This document shows positions 1 through 9,099 of a stretch of DNA of 64,000 nucleotides, piece after piece (positions within the stretch are counted from its first letter, which is position 1; every line of letters starts with the position of its first letter). The DNA lies in assembly GCA_036501535.1 (NCBI GenBank), contig DASYAE010000157.1, positions 1-64,000 on the forward strand, written 5' to 3'. Source of the DNA: DASYAE01 sp036501535 (GTDB taxonomy: Bacteria; Actinomycetota; Actinomycetes; Streptomycetales; Catenulisporaceae). The notes beneath the pieces were generated by a model. That model searched no databases. It had not been told where the DNA came from and saw only the letters and a list, made by a program, of their open reading frames with translations. The position numbers and the translations under genes were made by a program.

Positions 1-42
1 CGCGATTCGCGGCAGCGCCAGGGGGATCTCAGCTCTTATGCC

Positions 43-1668
43 CTAATGATGCCCGCTCGTGATGGATTCGCGGTACTCCTCCACCGTCGGCTTCTCGATC
101 CGCTCGGCGAAGTACCAGCGGGTCAGCGCCGCGCGCACCCGGGCCCGGCGCACGTGCGGGGCCGGGACGCCGTTCGCGTCGGTCACCTCCGCCAGCGAGA
201 GCGGCCGGTGCACGTCGTGCGAGGTCAGCTTGTGCAGGTCGCCCGCATCGAGCGGTTCGTGGATCTCGGAGAACTCGCCCTCCGGGCTGCGCACGATGAT
301 GCCCGACTCGCGGCCGTGCAGGATCTTGTTCCGGTCCGCGCGCTGCAGGCCGAAGCAGATCCGCCGGGTGACCCAGAACGCGAAGATCGGCCCCAGGATG
401 ATCAGGAAGCGGCAGACCCAGGTGATGTCCTCCACCGAGAGGTGGAAGTGCGTGGCGATCAGGTCGTTGCCGCCGTTGAGCCAGCCGACGCCGTAGAACG
501 TGCAGCCGGCCACGCCGATCCCGGTCCGGGTCGGCATGTTGCGCGGCCGGTCCAGCAGGTGGTGCTCGCGCCGGTCCCCGGTGACCCAGGCCTCGATGAA
601 CGGATAGAGCGCGAGGCCGGTGAACAGGATGCCGGGCACGATCAGGAACGGGACCAGCACGTTGGGCGAGAGCGTGTGGCCCCAGAAGTTCCACTCCACG
701 TTGGGCATCATCCGCAGCAGGCCCTCGAACAGGCCGATGTACCAGTCCGGCTGCGAGCCGGCGGTGATCTGGTTCGGCACGTAGGGCCCGTAGGTCCAGA
801 TCGGGTTGATCGAGACCAGCCCGCCGAGCGCGGCCACGATGCCGAAGATCAGGAAGAAGAAGCCGCCCGCCTTCGCCGTGTAGACCGGCAGCAGCGGCAG
901 GCCCACCACGTTCTCGTTGGTCCGGCCCGGCCCCGCCCACTGGGTGTGCTTCTGGTAGAAGACCAGGATCAGGTGCGCGGTGATCAGGGCCAGCAGGATG
1001 CCCGGGATCAGCAGGATGTGCACGGTGAACAGCCGCGCCACCACCGCGTTGCCCGGGAACTGCCCGCCGAACAGGAAGAACGAGACGTAGGTGCCGACGA
1101 TCGGGATGGACAGGATCAGCCCGTCCATGATCCGCAGGCCGGTGCCGGAGAGCAGGTCGTCCGGCAGCGAGTAGCCGCAGAAGCCCTCGGCCAGCGCCAG
1201 GGTGAACAGGGTGAAGCCGATCAGCCAGTTCAGCTCGCGCGGCTTGCGGAACGCGCCGGTGAAGAAGATGCGCAGCATGTGGATCGTGACGGCCATCACG
1301 AAGATCAGCGCCGCCCAGTGGTGCATCTGCCGCATCAGCAGGCCGCCGCGCACGTCGAACGAGATGTCCAGGGTGCTGGCGTACGCCTCGGACATCCGGA
1401 TGCCGTCCAGCGGCTTGTACGAGCCGTTGTAGACGACCTCGTTCATCGAGGGGTTGAAGAAGAAGGTCAGGAAGATGCCCGTGAGCAGCAGGATGATGAA
1501 GCTGTACAGGGCGATCTCGCCGAGCATGAAGGACCAGTGGTCCGGGAAGATCTTGCGCAGCTGCTTCTTGGCGGCCCCGGCGATCCCGAGCCGCTGGTCG
1601 AGGTAGTCCGCGGCCTTGCCGCCGAGCGTGGCGGGCTCGGCCGGCTCGGAGCTGAACGTGGCGGTCAT
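43..1668 (-). CDS. qcrB: Cytochrome bc1 complex cytochrome b subunit
   Basis: Membrane cytochrome b of the menaquinol:cytochrome c oxidoreductase (complex III). The 541-residue protein has two histidine pairs on transmembrane helices that fit the two b haems (HHWAAL with IHMLRI, and TVHILL with TAHLIL). It also has the Q-site motif PDWY, the actinobacterial form of PEWY. The roughly 130-residue charged C-terminal extension after the last helices is typical of actinobacterial QcrB. The start overlaps the qcrA stop by 4 bp, so the two are probably translationally coupled. It is the last gene of the ctaE-qcrC-qcrA-qcrB run and its TAG stop lies 42 bp from the window edge. Confidence 0.96.
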   Translation of the reverse strand: MTATFSSEPAEPATLGGKAADYLDQRLGIAGAAKKQLRKIFPDHWSFMLGEIALYSFIILLLTGIFLTFFFNPSMNEVVYNGSYKPLDGIRMSEAYASTLDISFDVRGGLLMRQMHHWAALIFVMAVTIHMLRIFFTGAFRKPRELNWLIGFTLFTLALAEGFCGYSLPDDLLSGTGLRIMDGLILSIPIVGTYVSFFLFGGQFPGNAVVARLFTVHILLIPGILLALITAHLILVFYQKHTQWAGPGRTNENVVGLPLLPVYTAKAGGFFFLIFGIVAALGGLVSINPIWTYGPYVPNQITAGSQPDWYIGLFEGLLRMMPNVEWNFWGHTLSPNVLVPFLIVPGILFTGLALYPFIEAWVTGDRREHHLLDRPRNMPTRTGIGVAGCTFYGVGWLNGGNDLIATHFHLSVEDITWVCRFLIILGPIFAFWVTRRICFGLQRADRNKILHGRESGIIVRSPEGEFSEIHEPLDAGDLHKLTSHDVHRPLSLAEVTDANGVPAPHVRRARVRAALTRWYFAERIEKPTVEEYRESITSGHH

Positions 1669-2786
1669 CCGCGCTCCCAGAAGCTCGGGCCGACGGGCTG
1701 GTCGAAGTCGCTACGGGCGACCAGGTAGCCCTCGGCGTTGACGGTGATCGGCAGCTGGGGCAGCGAGCGCGCCGCCGGCCCGAAGATGACCCGCCCGTCC
1801 TCGGACAGGTCGAAGGTCGACTGGTGGCAGGGGCACAGCATGTGGTGGGTCTGCTGCTCGTAGAGCTGGACCGGGCAGCCGACGTGGGTGCAGATCTTGG
1901 AGAAGGCCACGATGCCCTCGTAGCCCCAGTCGATCTCCTGCTGCGACTTGATGTCCGCCGGGTCCATCCGGACCAGCAGGATCGCCGACTTGATCAGCAT
2001 GTTGTTCAGGTCGTCGCCGGCTTGCAGCGCGGCCGCCGGGCGGGCGCTGACCAGGGCGCCGATGGTGATGTCCTGCGGCTTGATGCCCTGGCCCTTGGTG
2101 CCGTCCAGCGAGACGGTGTTGTCGTTGATGATCAGCTCGTCCTTGGCCCACGCGGTGTACCGCAGCGAGTTGCCGGGCAGCGGGCCGAGGTCGCGCAGCA
2201 CCCACAGGGCCGGTACCGGCAGCACCGCCATCGCGCCGATCAGGGCCCGGCGGATCAGCGGGCGGCGCTTGATCCCGGAGTCGTCGACGCCCTGCCGGAA
2301 CTCGGCGATCGCCTCGGCCCGGGTCTGCGGGTCGGACTCGAGCCGGTGCCGCTCCTGCGGGAACTCGACGTCGGTCATCAGGGTGCGGGCCCAGTAGATG
2401 GCCCCGGCGCCCATCGAGAACATCGACACGGCCAGCAGCACGCCGAGCGCGAAGTTCGAGGCGGACATCGCCCCGATCGGGAAGAAGTCGACCACCGCGG
2501 TGCCGGGGATCTCCGTGTAGGCCACGCAGAACCCGATCGCGGCCAGTGCGGAAAGCGTGAAGAGCGCGGCGACCTGCCGCTCGGCCCGCTTGGCCGCCTT
2601 CTCGTCGATGTCGGTGATCCGGGGGACGTGCGGCTCGAGGCCGGGGTCGGCGAACGGGTCGGCCACCAGGGCGTGCTCGTCGTGCCCGGCGTGCTCGACC
2701 TCGCCGTGCTGCTCGGTCTCCACGGCGACGCCGCCGCTGGTCGGCACCAGCTCGCCGCCGGTCTCGTCCGGAGTGCTGATCGTCAT
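1665..2786 (-). CDS. qcrA: Cytochrome bc1 complex Rieske iron-sulfur subunit
   Basis: Rieske protein passing electrons from menaquinol to the dihaem cytochrome c. It has 373 residues: an acidic His-rich N-terminus, three predicted membrane helices (about residues 95-215) rather than one, as usual in actinobacteria, and a C-terminal Rieske fold. The cluster ligands are visible in CTHVGC and CPCHQS, including the disulfide cysteines. It begins 3 bp after qcrC and overlaps qcrB by 4 bp. Length and layout match actinobacterial QcrA. Confidence 0.96.
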   Translation of the reverse strand: MTISTPDETGGELVPTSGGVAVETEQHGEVEHAGHDEHALVADPFADPGLEPHVPRITDIDEKAAKRAERQVAALFTLSALAAIGFCVAYTEIPGTAVVDFFPIGAMSASNFALGVLLAVSMFSMGAGAIYWARTLMTDVEFPQERHRLESDPQTRAEAIAEFRQGVDDSGIKRRPLIRRALIGAMAVLPVPALWVLRDLGPLPGNSLRYTAWAKDELIINDNTVSLDGTKGQGIKPQDITIGALVSARPAAALQAGDDLNNMLIKSAILLVRMDPADIKSQQEIDWGYEGIVAFSKICTHVGCPVQLYEQQTHHMLCPCHQSTFDLSEDGRVIFGPAARSLPQLPITVNAEGYLVARSDFDQPVGPSFWERG

Positions 2787-2789
2787 CGG

Positions 2790-3827
2790 TTACTCGCCCG
2801 CCTTCGACTGCCCCGACTGTGGACCGGCCGGCTTCGACCCGGTCGCCTTCGATCCCGCCGGCGGTGATCCGGAGGATTCCGAGGACTGCGATCCCGGGGA
2901 CCGCGATCCCGTCGGCCTGCTCCCGCCCGCCGGCTTCTTGGCCGCCGTCGACTTGGCCGAGCCCGCCTTGCCGGACGACGTCCCGGCCCTGCCGGCCGCC
3001 GCCGCCCGCGCCCGGGCGACCCGGTCCGGGCTGGCCTTGGTGGTGCGGGCCGCGATCCAGACCGCGCACAGCAGCAGGATCGCCAGCACGGCCGTCCACA
3101 GGAACAGGCCCTCGGAGGTCGGGCCGATCCGGCCGAGGCCGGCGCCGCCGTAGTTGGCCTCCCCGCGCAGGCTCACCAGGTACGAGATGATCGCCTGCTT
3201 CTGGGTCGGCGAGAGCACCGTGTCCGGGAACTGCGGCATGTTCTGCGGGCCGGTCAGCATGGCCTCGTAGATCTGCTGCGGCGGGGTGCCGGTCAGCGCC
3301 GGGGCGTACTTGCCGTCGGTCAGCGCGCCGCCCTCGCCGGCGAAGTTGTGGCACTCGGTGCAGTTGGTGCGGAACAGCACGCCGCCGAGCGCGATCAGGT
3401 TCTCGTCGGTCGCGTACTGGTCGGACGTCGGGATCTTCGGTCCGCCGCCGAGGGACTCGATGTAGGCCGCGATCGCGTTGATCTGCTCGGTGCTGAAGAT
3501 GTTCTTGTTCTTCGCCTGGATCTGCGCGCCGAGCTGGGCGGCCGGCATCCGGCCGGTCTCCATCTGGAAGCTCACCGCGGCGGCGCCGGCGCCCACCAGG
3601 GACGGCCCGAGATCGGAGCCCTCGGCGTCCTTGGAGTGGCAGCTGCTGCAGGTGGACTCGTACAGCGCCTTGCCTTCGGCCAGCTGCTGGGCCGCGGACT
3701 CGCCGGTGTCCGCGTTCGCGGTCGGCGAGACGACGGCGGCGAACACGGTGCCGGCGAAGGCCAGCGCCAGGACGAGGACGACGAATGCGGCCAGTGGGTG
3801 GCGTCGCCGCCTTGAGAGCGATTTCAC
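2790..3827 (-). CDS. qcrC: Cytochrome bc1 complex dihaem cytochrome c subunit, with extended C-terminal tail
   Basis: Membrane-anchored dihaem cytochrome c that replaces both cytochrome c1 and soluble cytochrome c in actinobacteria and hands electrons to the aa3 oxidase. It has an N-terminal signal/anchor (residues 1-40), two CXXCH haem sites (CSSCH near 60 and CTECH near 155), and a C-terminal membrane helix near 230-250. The start is GTG, with GAGGGAA upstream. It is odd in having a tail of about 90 residues after the last helix, made of Ser, Gly, Lys, Pro and Ala, on the predicted cytoplasmic side. From memory the Streptomyces protein is about 270 residues, so this copy is about 75 longer. 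The gene follows ctaE by 31 bp. Confidence 0.95.
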   Translation of the reverse strand: MKSLSRRRRHPLAAFVVLVLALAFAGTVFAAVVSPTANADTGESAAQQLAEGKALYESTCSSCHSKDAEGSDLGPSLVGAGAAAVSFQMETGRMPAAQLGAQIQAKNKNIFSTEQINAIAAYIESLGGGPKIPTSDQYATDENLIALGGVLFRTNCTECHNFAGEGGALTDGKYAPALTGTPPQQIYEAMLTGPQNMPQFPDTVLSPTQKQAIISYLVSLRGEANYGGAGLGRIGPTSEGLFLWTAVLAILLLCAVWIAARTTKASPDRVARARAAAAGRAGTSSGKAGSAKSTAAKKPAGGSRPTGSRSPGSQSSESSGSPPAGSKATGSKPAGPQSGQSKAGE

Positions 3828-3858
3828 GACTTCGGGTTCCCTCTAGGGCTCGCGTCCG

Positions 3859-4545
3859 TTACTTGATGATGTAGATCACGCTGAACAGGCCGATCCAGAC
3901 CACGTCCACGAAGTGCCAGTAGTACGAGACGACGACCGCGGCGATCTCCTGGTCGTGCGTGAAGCGTTTGGCCTTGTAGGTGCGGGCCATGACGACCAGG
4001 AAGGCGAACAGACCGCCGGTGACGTGCAACCCGTGGAATCCGGTGGCCAGGTAGAAGGCGCTGGTCCAGGCGTTCTCCGAGATCGGGTGGCCGTCCCGGA
4101 CCAGGCTGGAGTACTCGAAGACCTGCAGCGAGACGAAGACCGCGCCGAGGATGAACGCCATCGCGTACCACTCGCGCATGCCGTAGTACCGCCAGATCCG
4201 CCACCCTGTGCCGCGCCACGGGGTCAGCAGCGGGCCGACCCGGGAGACGCGGTGATCCTCCGCCGCGAACACGCCGAGCTGGCAGGGGACCGACGAGGCC
4301 ACCAGGATGATCGTGTTGGCCAGCGAGAGCGGCACGTCCAAGTGTTCGGCGTTGGCCTTGAAGCCGTCCACGCCGGCGTCCCCGACGACCGAGCGCAGCG
4401 TGAAGTAGATCGCGAACAGGGCCGCGAAGAACATCAGCTCCGAAGCCAGCCAGACGATGGTCCCGACGCTGACCAGGTTGGGCCGGTTGGGCACCCGGGA
4501 CGCGGGTGCGGCTTGGGTTGCAGTTGCTGTCGCCACGGCGGCCAT
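3859..4545 (-). CDS. ctaE: Cytochrome c oxidase subunit III
   Basis: Third core subunit of the aa3 cytochrome c oxidase. It has 228 residues with five predicted membrane helices and the family pattern near the C-terminus (FHGLHV, then HFVDVVWIGLFSVIY). The open frame extends 123 bp further upstream, but I place the start at the ATG at 4545. It follows AGGGGA with proper spacing and begins the typical Ala/Thr-rich N-terminus before the first helix. It leads the ctaE-qcrC-qcrA-qcrB operon, coupling the oxidase subunit with complex III as in other actinobacteria, where bc1 and aa3 form a supercomplex. Confidence 0.95.
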   Translation of the reverse strand: MAAVATATATQAAPASRVPNRPNLVSVGTIVWLASELMFFAALFAIYFTLRSVVGDAGVDGFKANAEHLDVPLSLANTIILVASSVPCQLGVFAAEDHRVSRVGPLLTPWRGTGWRIWRYYGMREWYAMAFILGAVFVSLQVFEYSSLVRDGHPISENAWTSAFYLATGFHGLHVTGGLFAFLVVMARTYKAKRFTHDQEIAAVVVSYYWHFVDVVWIGLFSVIYIIK

Positions 4546-4920
4546 TATGTCCCCTGCCCCGAACGGCCCGACGCAGGGGGTCCGGGTTAACGGCCCCAGC
4601 GGTTGATGATGCGTCAAAATGGCGTAATCGCCCCGGATAGCGGCCGGGCGCGGCCGGGCGGAGCGCAAAGTGGCGAACCGGGCGGTGAGCCGAGAAGTGA
4701 ACGCCGTGTCGGAGTCCTGTCACCGGATTCGGGCCGCCCGGCAGGCCTTCTGCGCACCATACGGTGATGTGCACTCAGCTCGTCACCGAATCGTTGTGCC
4801 GCGCGGCGATCGGCGTTCCCGGCCGAGGCGGCGCGGACACGATCCGATACGATCGCTGAGCAGCGCATAGCCATGGTGTATGCCTTGGCGCGGCTTTTCC
4901 TGTCACGTGAGGGAGTGCTC
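4546..4920. other. Divergent intergenic region ctaE / pseudo-receiver gene
   Basis: 375 bp between two divergent genes, so both promoters must lie here. I found no convincing -10/-35 pair, long palindrome or small gene. The only marked site is GTGAGGGAG just before the ATG at 4921. Confidence 0.4.
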
Positions 4921-5373
4921 ATGGCCAACCCGTCGACGGTCGACCACGCCGTATCCGCGCCGGTCGAACCGAGGACGCTGTCGGTGCTGGTCTACAGCGA
5001 CGACGTGGACGTGCGCGCCGCCGTCCGCGCCGCCCTCGGCACCCGCCCCGCGCCGGACCTGCCCGAGGTGCGGGTGCGCGAGGTCGCCACGGAGCCGGCG
5101 GTGATCGAGGCGATGGACGACATCGCCGCGAAGGGCGTGAAGATCGACCTGGCGATCCTGGACGGCGAGGCGGTGCCGGCCGGCGGCATCGGAATCGCCC
5201 GGCAGCTGAAGGACGAGATCTTCGAGTGCCCGCCGCTGCTGGTGCTCACCGGCCGGGCGCAGGACGGCTGGCTGGCCACCTGGGCGCGCGCGGACGCGAT
5301 CCTGCCGCACCCGATCGACCCGGTCCGCCTGGCGGATATCGCCGCCGCCCTGCTGCGCCCGCAGGTAGCCTGA
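4921..5373 (+). CDS. Receiver-domain-like protein (pseudo-receiver)
   Basis: A 150-residue protein that looks like a stand-alone response-regulator receiver domain (about residues 16-148) with no output domain. The putative phospho-acceptor Asp is present in LAILDGE and the following beta strand ends in LTG, but the conserved Lys before the last helix is replaced (ILPHPIDP). Phosphorylation-dependent switching is therefore doubtful. The start is the ATG after GTGAGGGAG; an upstream ATG at 4873 lacks a ribosome site. It is divergent from ctaE and 87 bp before trpD. I do not know its function; a regulatory or scaffold role is a guess. Confidence 0.75.
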   Translation: MANPSTVDHAVSAPVEPRTLSVLVYSDDVDVRAAVRAALGTRPAPDLPEVRVREVATEPAVIEAMDDIAAKGVKIDLAILDGEAVPAGGIGIARQLKDEIFECPPLLVLTGRAQDGWLATWARADAILPHPIDPVRLADIAAALLRPQVA

Positions 5374-5460
5374 GCCCCACCGCGCGGCGGTCCGTTCGAA
5401 CTAATTCATACGGGCCCTGTTCCCGTGCGCGTCCGCGACCGCAGGAGGAGGGCCAGAACG

Positions 5461-6552
5461 ATGAACGCGACGTCGTCCCACGACAGCGCCGGCAGGCAGA
5501 CCACCGGCGCGCACAGCTGGCCCTCCGTCCTCAGCACGTTGATGCGGGGCGAGTCGCTGTCCGGCGGCGCGGCGTCGTGGGCGATGGACGTGATCATGAA
5601 CGGCAACGCGACGCCGGCGCAGGTGGCCGGCTTCGCGGTGGCGCTGCTGGCCAAGGGCGAGACGGTCGAAGAGGTCGAAGGCCTCGTCGCGGCGATGTAC
5701 AAGCACGCCGAGCGGATCGCGGTGCCCGGCGCGATCGTGGACGTGGTCGGCACCGGCGGCGACATGGCCCACACGGTGAACATCTCGACCATGTCGGCGA
5801 TCGTCGCGGCCGGCGCCGGGGCCCGGGTCGTCAAGCACGGCAACCGCGCCGCCTCGTCCGCCTCGGGGGCCGCGGACGTGCTGGAGGAGCTCGGCGTCCG
5901 GCTTGATCTGCCGATCGCCCGGGTGGCGGAGGTGGCCGAGACGGCCGGGATCACGTTCTGCTTCGCGCCGGTCTTCCACGCCGCGCTGCGTTACGCGGGC
6001 GAGGCGCGCCGCGATCTGGGCGTGCCGACCACTTTCAACATCCTCGGCCCGCTGACCAACCCGGCCTCGCCCAAGGCGCAGGCGGTCGGTACCGCGGACC
6101 GGCGGATGGCGCCGATCATGGCCGGCGTACTGGCCAAGCGCGGCAATTCAGCGCTCGTGGTGCGCGGCGACGACGGCCTCGACGAGCTGACCGTGACGAC
6201 GACCTCGACGGTCTGGACCGTGCACGGCGGCGGGATCGTCGAGGAGACCCTCGATCCGCGCGCGCTGGGCATCGAGCTCTCGCCGATCGAGGAGCTGCGC
6301 GGGGCGGACGCGGCCTACAACGCGGGCGTCGCGCGCAAGCTGCTGGCGGGCGAGCGCGGCGCGGTCCGCGACGCGGTCCTGCTCTCGGCCGGGGCGGCGC
6401 TCGCCGCGCTCGACGGCCTCGAGGTGCCCGCGGGCGGGCTCGCCGCGCTGACCGAGCGCATAGCGGCCGGGGTGGCTCGGGCGGCCGCGTCGATCGACTC
6501 CGGCGCGGCCCAGGCGACGCTGGATCGTTGGGTCGAAGCGACCCGCGGCTGA
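5461..6552 (+). CDS. trpD: Anthranilate phosphoribosyltransferase
   Basis: Transfers phosphoribose from PRPP to anthranilate in the second step of tryptophan synthesis from chorismate. The 363-residue protein shows the PRPP-loop signature GTGGD, the downstream KHGNRAASS stretch and the conserved FNILGPLTNP segment. The start at 5461 is set by GGAGGAGG 10 bp upstream; the open frame runs 12 codons further without a site. It is not next to other trp genes, as is common in actinomycetes. It follows the pseudo-receiver gene on the same strand. Confidence 0.96.
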   Translation: MNATSSHDSAGRQTTGAHSWPSVLSTLMRGESLSGGAASWAMDVIMNGNATPAQVAGFAVALLAKGETVEEVEGLVAAMYKHAERIAVPGAIVDVVGTGGDMAHTVNISTMSAIVAAGAGARVVKHGNRAASSASGAADVLEELGVRLDLPIARVAEVAETAGITFCFAPVFHAALRYAGEARRDLGVPTTFNILGPLTNPASPKAQAVGTADRRMAPIMAGVLAKRGNSALVVRGDDGLDELTVTTTSTVWTVHGGGIVEETLDPRALGIELSPIEELRGADAAYNAGVARKLLAGERGAVRDAVLLSAGAALAALDGLEVPAGGLAALTERIAAGVARAAASIDSGAAQATLDRWVEATRG

Positions 6553-6594
6553 CCTGGCTGTCGGGCCGTCAGGCCGCGTAGGCCGGGGCGCAGT

Positions 6595-7005
6595 TCAGGC
6601 TTCCAGCACCCGCCGCAGGTCGGCGATGCGCTCCTTGACCTCCGGCGCGGCCGGGGACTGCGCCCACAGCGTCATCAGCTCGCTGTCGGGGCCGATCACC
6701 CGGTCGACCGCGGCCAGCGCGATGCGCCGGTCCTCCTGGGTGATCTCGGGCCGGTGCCCGGTGAGCCAGGTGTCGACCTCGGGGTTGCCGGTCGCGGCCA
6801 GGCGGGAGCGGCCGGCCGCCACGAGGCTGGCCGCGGCGAGCGCGACCTGGCCCTCGTCGGCCTCGACCCAGCCGGGCCGGTCGAGCACCGCGACCAGCGC
6901 GTCCCGCAGCTTCGGCGGGACGTCGCGGTCCGGGGTCTCCTCGACCTCGGTGAAGAAGTCCATCGCGCTGTCGTTGTCGAACGGTCCGACGTGCCACGTG
7001 CCCAT
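6595..7005 (-). CDS. DUF4259 family protein
   Basis: A 136-residue protein that begins with the DUF4259 hallmark MGTWHVGPFDNDSAMDF. It continues with helical segments, ending in a WAQSP-containing helix. No catalytic residues are apparent and the family has no established role to my knowledge. The start is the ATG after GGAAGG; the 44 extra codons of the open frame are not supported. It converges on trpD, 42 bp from its stop, and is transcribed from its own promoter in the 7006-7204 gap. Confidence 0.8.
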   Translation of the reverse strand: MGTWHVGPFDNDSAMDFFTEVEETPDRDVPPKLRDALVAVLDRPGWVEADEGQVALAAASLVAAGRSRLAATGNPEVDTWLTGHRPEITQEDRRIALAAVDRVIGPDSELMTLWAQSPAAPEVKERIADLRRVLEA

Positions 7006-7204
7006 GCCGAGCCTTCCGCTCCTGCCGCTCCCGGTTGCCGCCACTTCACCGCACGGTAACCAGGAAACCGGGCATACGCCACAGCGGGCGCCCAACACTG
7101 GTGCAGCGACCGGCCCGGCGGCCCGACACAGTGTCAAACCGGCTGATCCCGGTCAGCCGGCGACTCGACGACCCGTCGGCTCGTACTGCGTCGGCTCGAC
7201 TGCG

Positions 7205-8881
7205 TCAGCTTGCGCTGGGGCTCGGGCTCGCGCTGGAGCTCGCGGACGAGTTCGAGACCGGCGAGCCGTTCAGCGTGGCGCCGTAGTTGGAGCCGGACAG
7301 CCAGTCGGTCCAGGCCACCGACCAGTCGCCGAAGCCGTTGTCCACGGACACCGTCTTGTCCGTGCCGGTCACCTGGACCACGTCGCCGACCTGGGCGAGG
7401 CCGTAGAACCACTCCGCGTCGTCGGTGTTGCAGTGGATGCAGCCGTGCGAGTCGTCGTTGGCCGAGCCGATGTCCGGGTCCCACGGCGCCGCGTGCACAT
7501 AGGTGCCCGAGTAGGTGACCTGGGTCGCCCAGTTGACCAGCTCGTCATAGGTGTCGTCGGGCCCGTAGTTGCCCACCATGCGCACCGGGTTGCCCTTGTC
7601 CAGCACCGCCATCACCCCGCTCCAGGTGACGAACGTCTGCTCGCTGTCCATCCCGGTGTCGATCGGGAAGTTCCGGATCTGCTGGCCGTTCTGGTAGCAG
7701 GTGGCCTGGAAGTGCGCGGCGTCGACGATCAGGCGCAGGTCGGTGTCGCGTATCGTCATCTGGATCGAGTGGTTCTTCTCGAAGTACTGGCTGTCGCCGG
7801 CCCGCACCCCGTTGAGGTTGAACGCCACCGAGACCTGGCTGTTGACGGCCCAGTACTCCTCCGGCCGCCAGTCCATCATGTTGTCGTCCGGCCAGTACCA
7901 GGCGCCGGCCACCGGCGGGTTGGTGGTCACCACGCACGCCTTCTCGACGTCCGAGCGGTACGCCTGCGGCACGTAGTTGGTGAACTCGATCCGGATCGGC
8001 TGGCCCACCCCCACGGTGACGCCGTCGCCCGGCCAGATCGAGTCGACGCCTATCGTCGCGCTCGGCGAGAGCGTGGTGAAGGCGACGGTCGAGGAGACCG
8101 TCCTGCCGTCCTTGCCGAGCACCTGGACCTGCATCGAGTAGTCCGTGCCGAGCGAGAGGGTGCCGTTCGAGGTCCAGGTGCTGCCGTCGGCGGACAGGGT
8201 GCCGGTGGTGGTCTGGCCGCCGGAGAAGACCACGGACTGGACGCTGCCGTTCGCCGCGGTGACGGTGACCGGCTGCGACGGGTCGACTCCGGACGCGCCG
8301 TCGGCCGGCACGGTGGTGATGGTGGCCGGCGGATAGGTCGGCGACGGGGAGGCCGAGGGCGAGGCGGAGCTCTTGCCGCCGGCCGCGTCCGTCTTGGTCG
8401 AGCCGCCGGAGTTCGAGACCGCCGCGGCGATCCCGCCGAAAAGGCCAAGGCCGAGCACGGCGCCGCCGCCGATCACGACCCTGCGGGGGATCTGCCTGCG
8501 GGTCGGCGCGGCGCCGGTTCCGCCCGGCCGGTCCGCGGACTGCGGCGTCGGCCCGCCGCTCTCACCTGCGCCGCCCCAGCCGCCTCCGGCCGCGGCGGCC
8601 GCGCCCTCAGCCGGGGCGGGCGCGCCGGGCGAGTACTCCGGCTCGGTGTGGCCGAAGTCGAGCGTCACCGGCGGCATCGCCGGGTGCGTCTGCTCGGCCG
8701 GGCTCTCCCCCGAATCGTGCGCCGCCGTGTTCCGCGCCGCGCCGGCCGCCTCTGCAGCCTGCTCCTGGGCGGCCCGGACCTGGTCCGGGCCCGCCGCGGA
8801 CCCGTCCGCGGCCGCGTCTCCCCCGTCGCCGGCCGCCGCGCCGCCCCGGGCTATGCCGGCCGGTCCGTCCTCGTTCGCCAT
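7205..8881 (-). CDS. L,D-transpeptidase with Ig-like domains (membrane anchored)
   Basis: Peptidoglycan L,D-transpeptidase forming 3-3 cross-links. The 558-residue protein has a long low-complexity cytoplasmic N-terminus (1-134, Ala/Gly/Glu-rich), a single membrane anchor (about 135-155), a Ser/Pro linker, Ig-like domains of the Ldt(Mt2) type, and a C-terminal YkuD catalytic domain. The active-site signature is SHGCIHCNTDDAEWFY with the nucleophilic Cys in HGC. A second Cys two residues later is uncommon. The C-terminus ends in a Ser/Ala/Pro tail. The ATG follows GAGGTG. The 134-residue cytoplasmic part is much longer than I expect for the family and may serve in protein interaction. Confidence 0.92.
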   Translation of the reverse strand: MANEDGPAGIARGGAAAGDGGDAAADGSAAGPDQVRAAQEQAAEAAGAARNTAAHDSGESPAEQTHPAMPPVTLDFGHTEPEYSPGAPAPAEGAAAAAGGGWGGAGESGGPTPQSADRPGGTGAAPTRRQIPRRVVIGGGAVLGLGLFGGIAAAVSNSGGSTKTDAAGGKSSASPSASPSPTYPPATITTVPADGASGVDPSQPVTVTAANGSVQSVVFSGGQTTTGTLSADGSTWTSNGTLSLGTDYSMQVQVLGKDGRTVSSTVAFTTLSPSATIGVDSIWPGDGVTVGVGQPIRIEFTNYVPQAYRSDVEKACVVTTNPPVAGAWYWPDDNMMDWRPEEYWAVNSQVSVAFNLNGVRAGDSQYFEKNHSIQMTIRDTDLRLIVDAAHFQATCYQNGQQIRNFPIDTGMDSEQTFVTWSGVMAVLDKGNPVRMVGNYGPDDTYDELVNWATQVTYSGTYVHAAPWDPDIGSANDDSHGCIHCNTDDAEWFYGLAQVGDVVQVTGTDKTVSVDNGFGDWSVAWTDWLSGSNYGATLNGSPVSNSSASSSASPSPSAS

Positions 8882-8960
8882 GGCAACACCTCATCCCCGG
8901 CGGCGCCGGGACCGCACCCGGGCGCCGCATCCGACCCACCGAGCGTCAGCATAATGAGTG

Positions 8961-8991
8961 GGGGCCGACGCGGTCAGATCGCGTCGGCCCC
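8961..8991 (-). terminator. GC-rich hairpin downstream of ctaF
   Basis: A perfect 12-bp stem (GGGGCCGACGCG with its complement) around a 7-nt loop, between the end of ctaF and the start of the L,D-transpeptidase gene. No T-run follows, as is common for actinobacterial I-type terminators. It probably ends the ctaC-ctaD-ctaF transcript. Confidence 0.6.
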
Positions 8992-9029
8992 TCGGGACGA
9001 GTTGTTACACACTCAGTACCACGTCCATA

Positions 9030-9047
9030 CCGGACCGTACGGTCCGG
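9030..9047. promoter_or_regulatory. Perfect 18-bp palindrome CCGGACCGTACGGTCCGG
   Basis: A perfect uninterrupted palindrome 53 bp beyond the ctaF stop and 149 bp upstream of the L,D-transpeptidase start. With no loop it is more like a dimeric-repressor operator than a terminator. A role in controlling the transpeptidase gene is inference from position. Confidence 0.4.
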
Positions 9048-9099
9048 CCTGGTCACGCCGGTGCGGGACGGCGCGGCGGCGCCGGCCGGGCCGACCGCG

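Noticed and set aside
46..1728. Long plus-strand open frame opposite qcrB (560 codons)
   Set aside because: It is the antisense shadow of a clearly coding qcrB, Arg/Asp/Val-rich without a family pattern.
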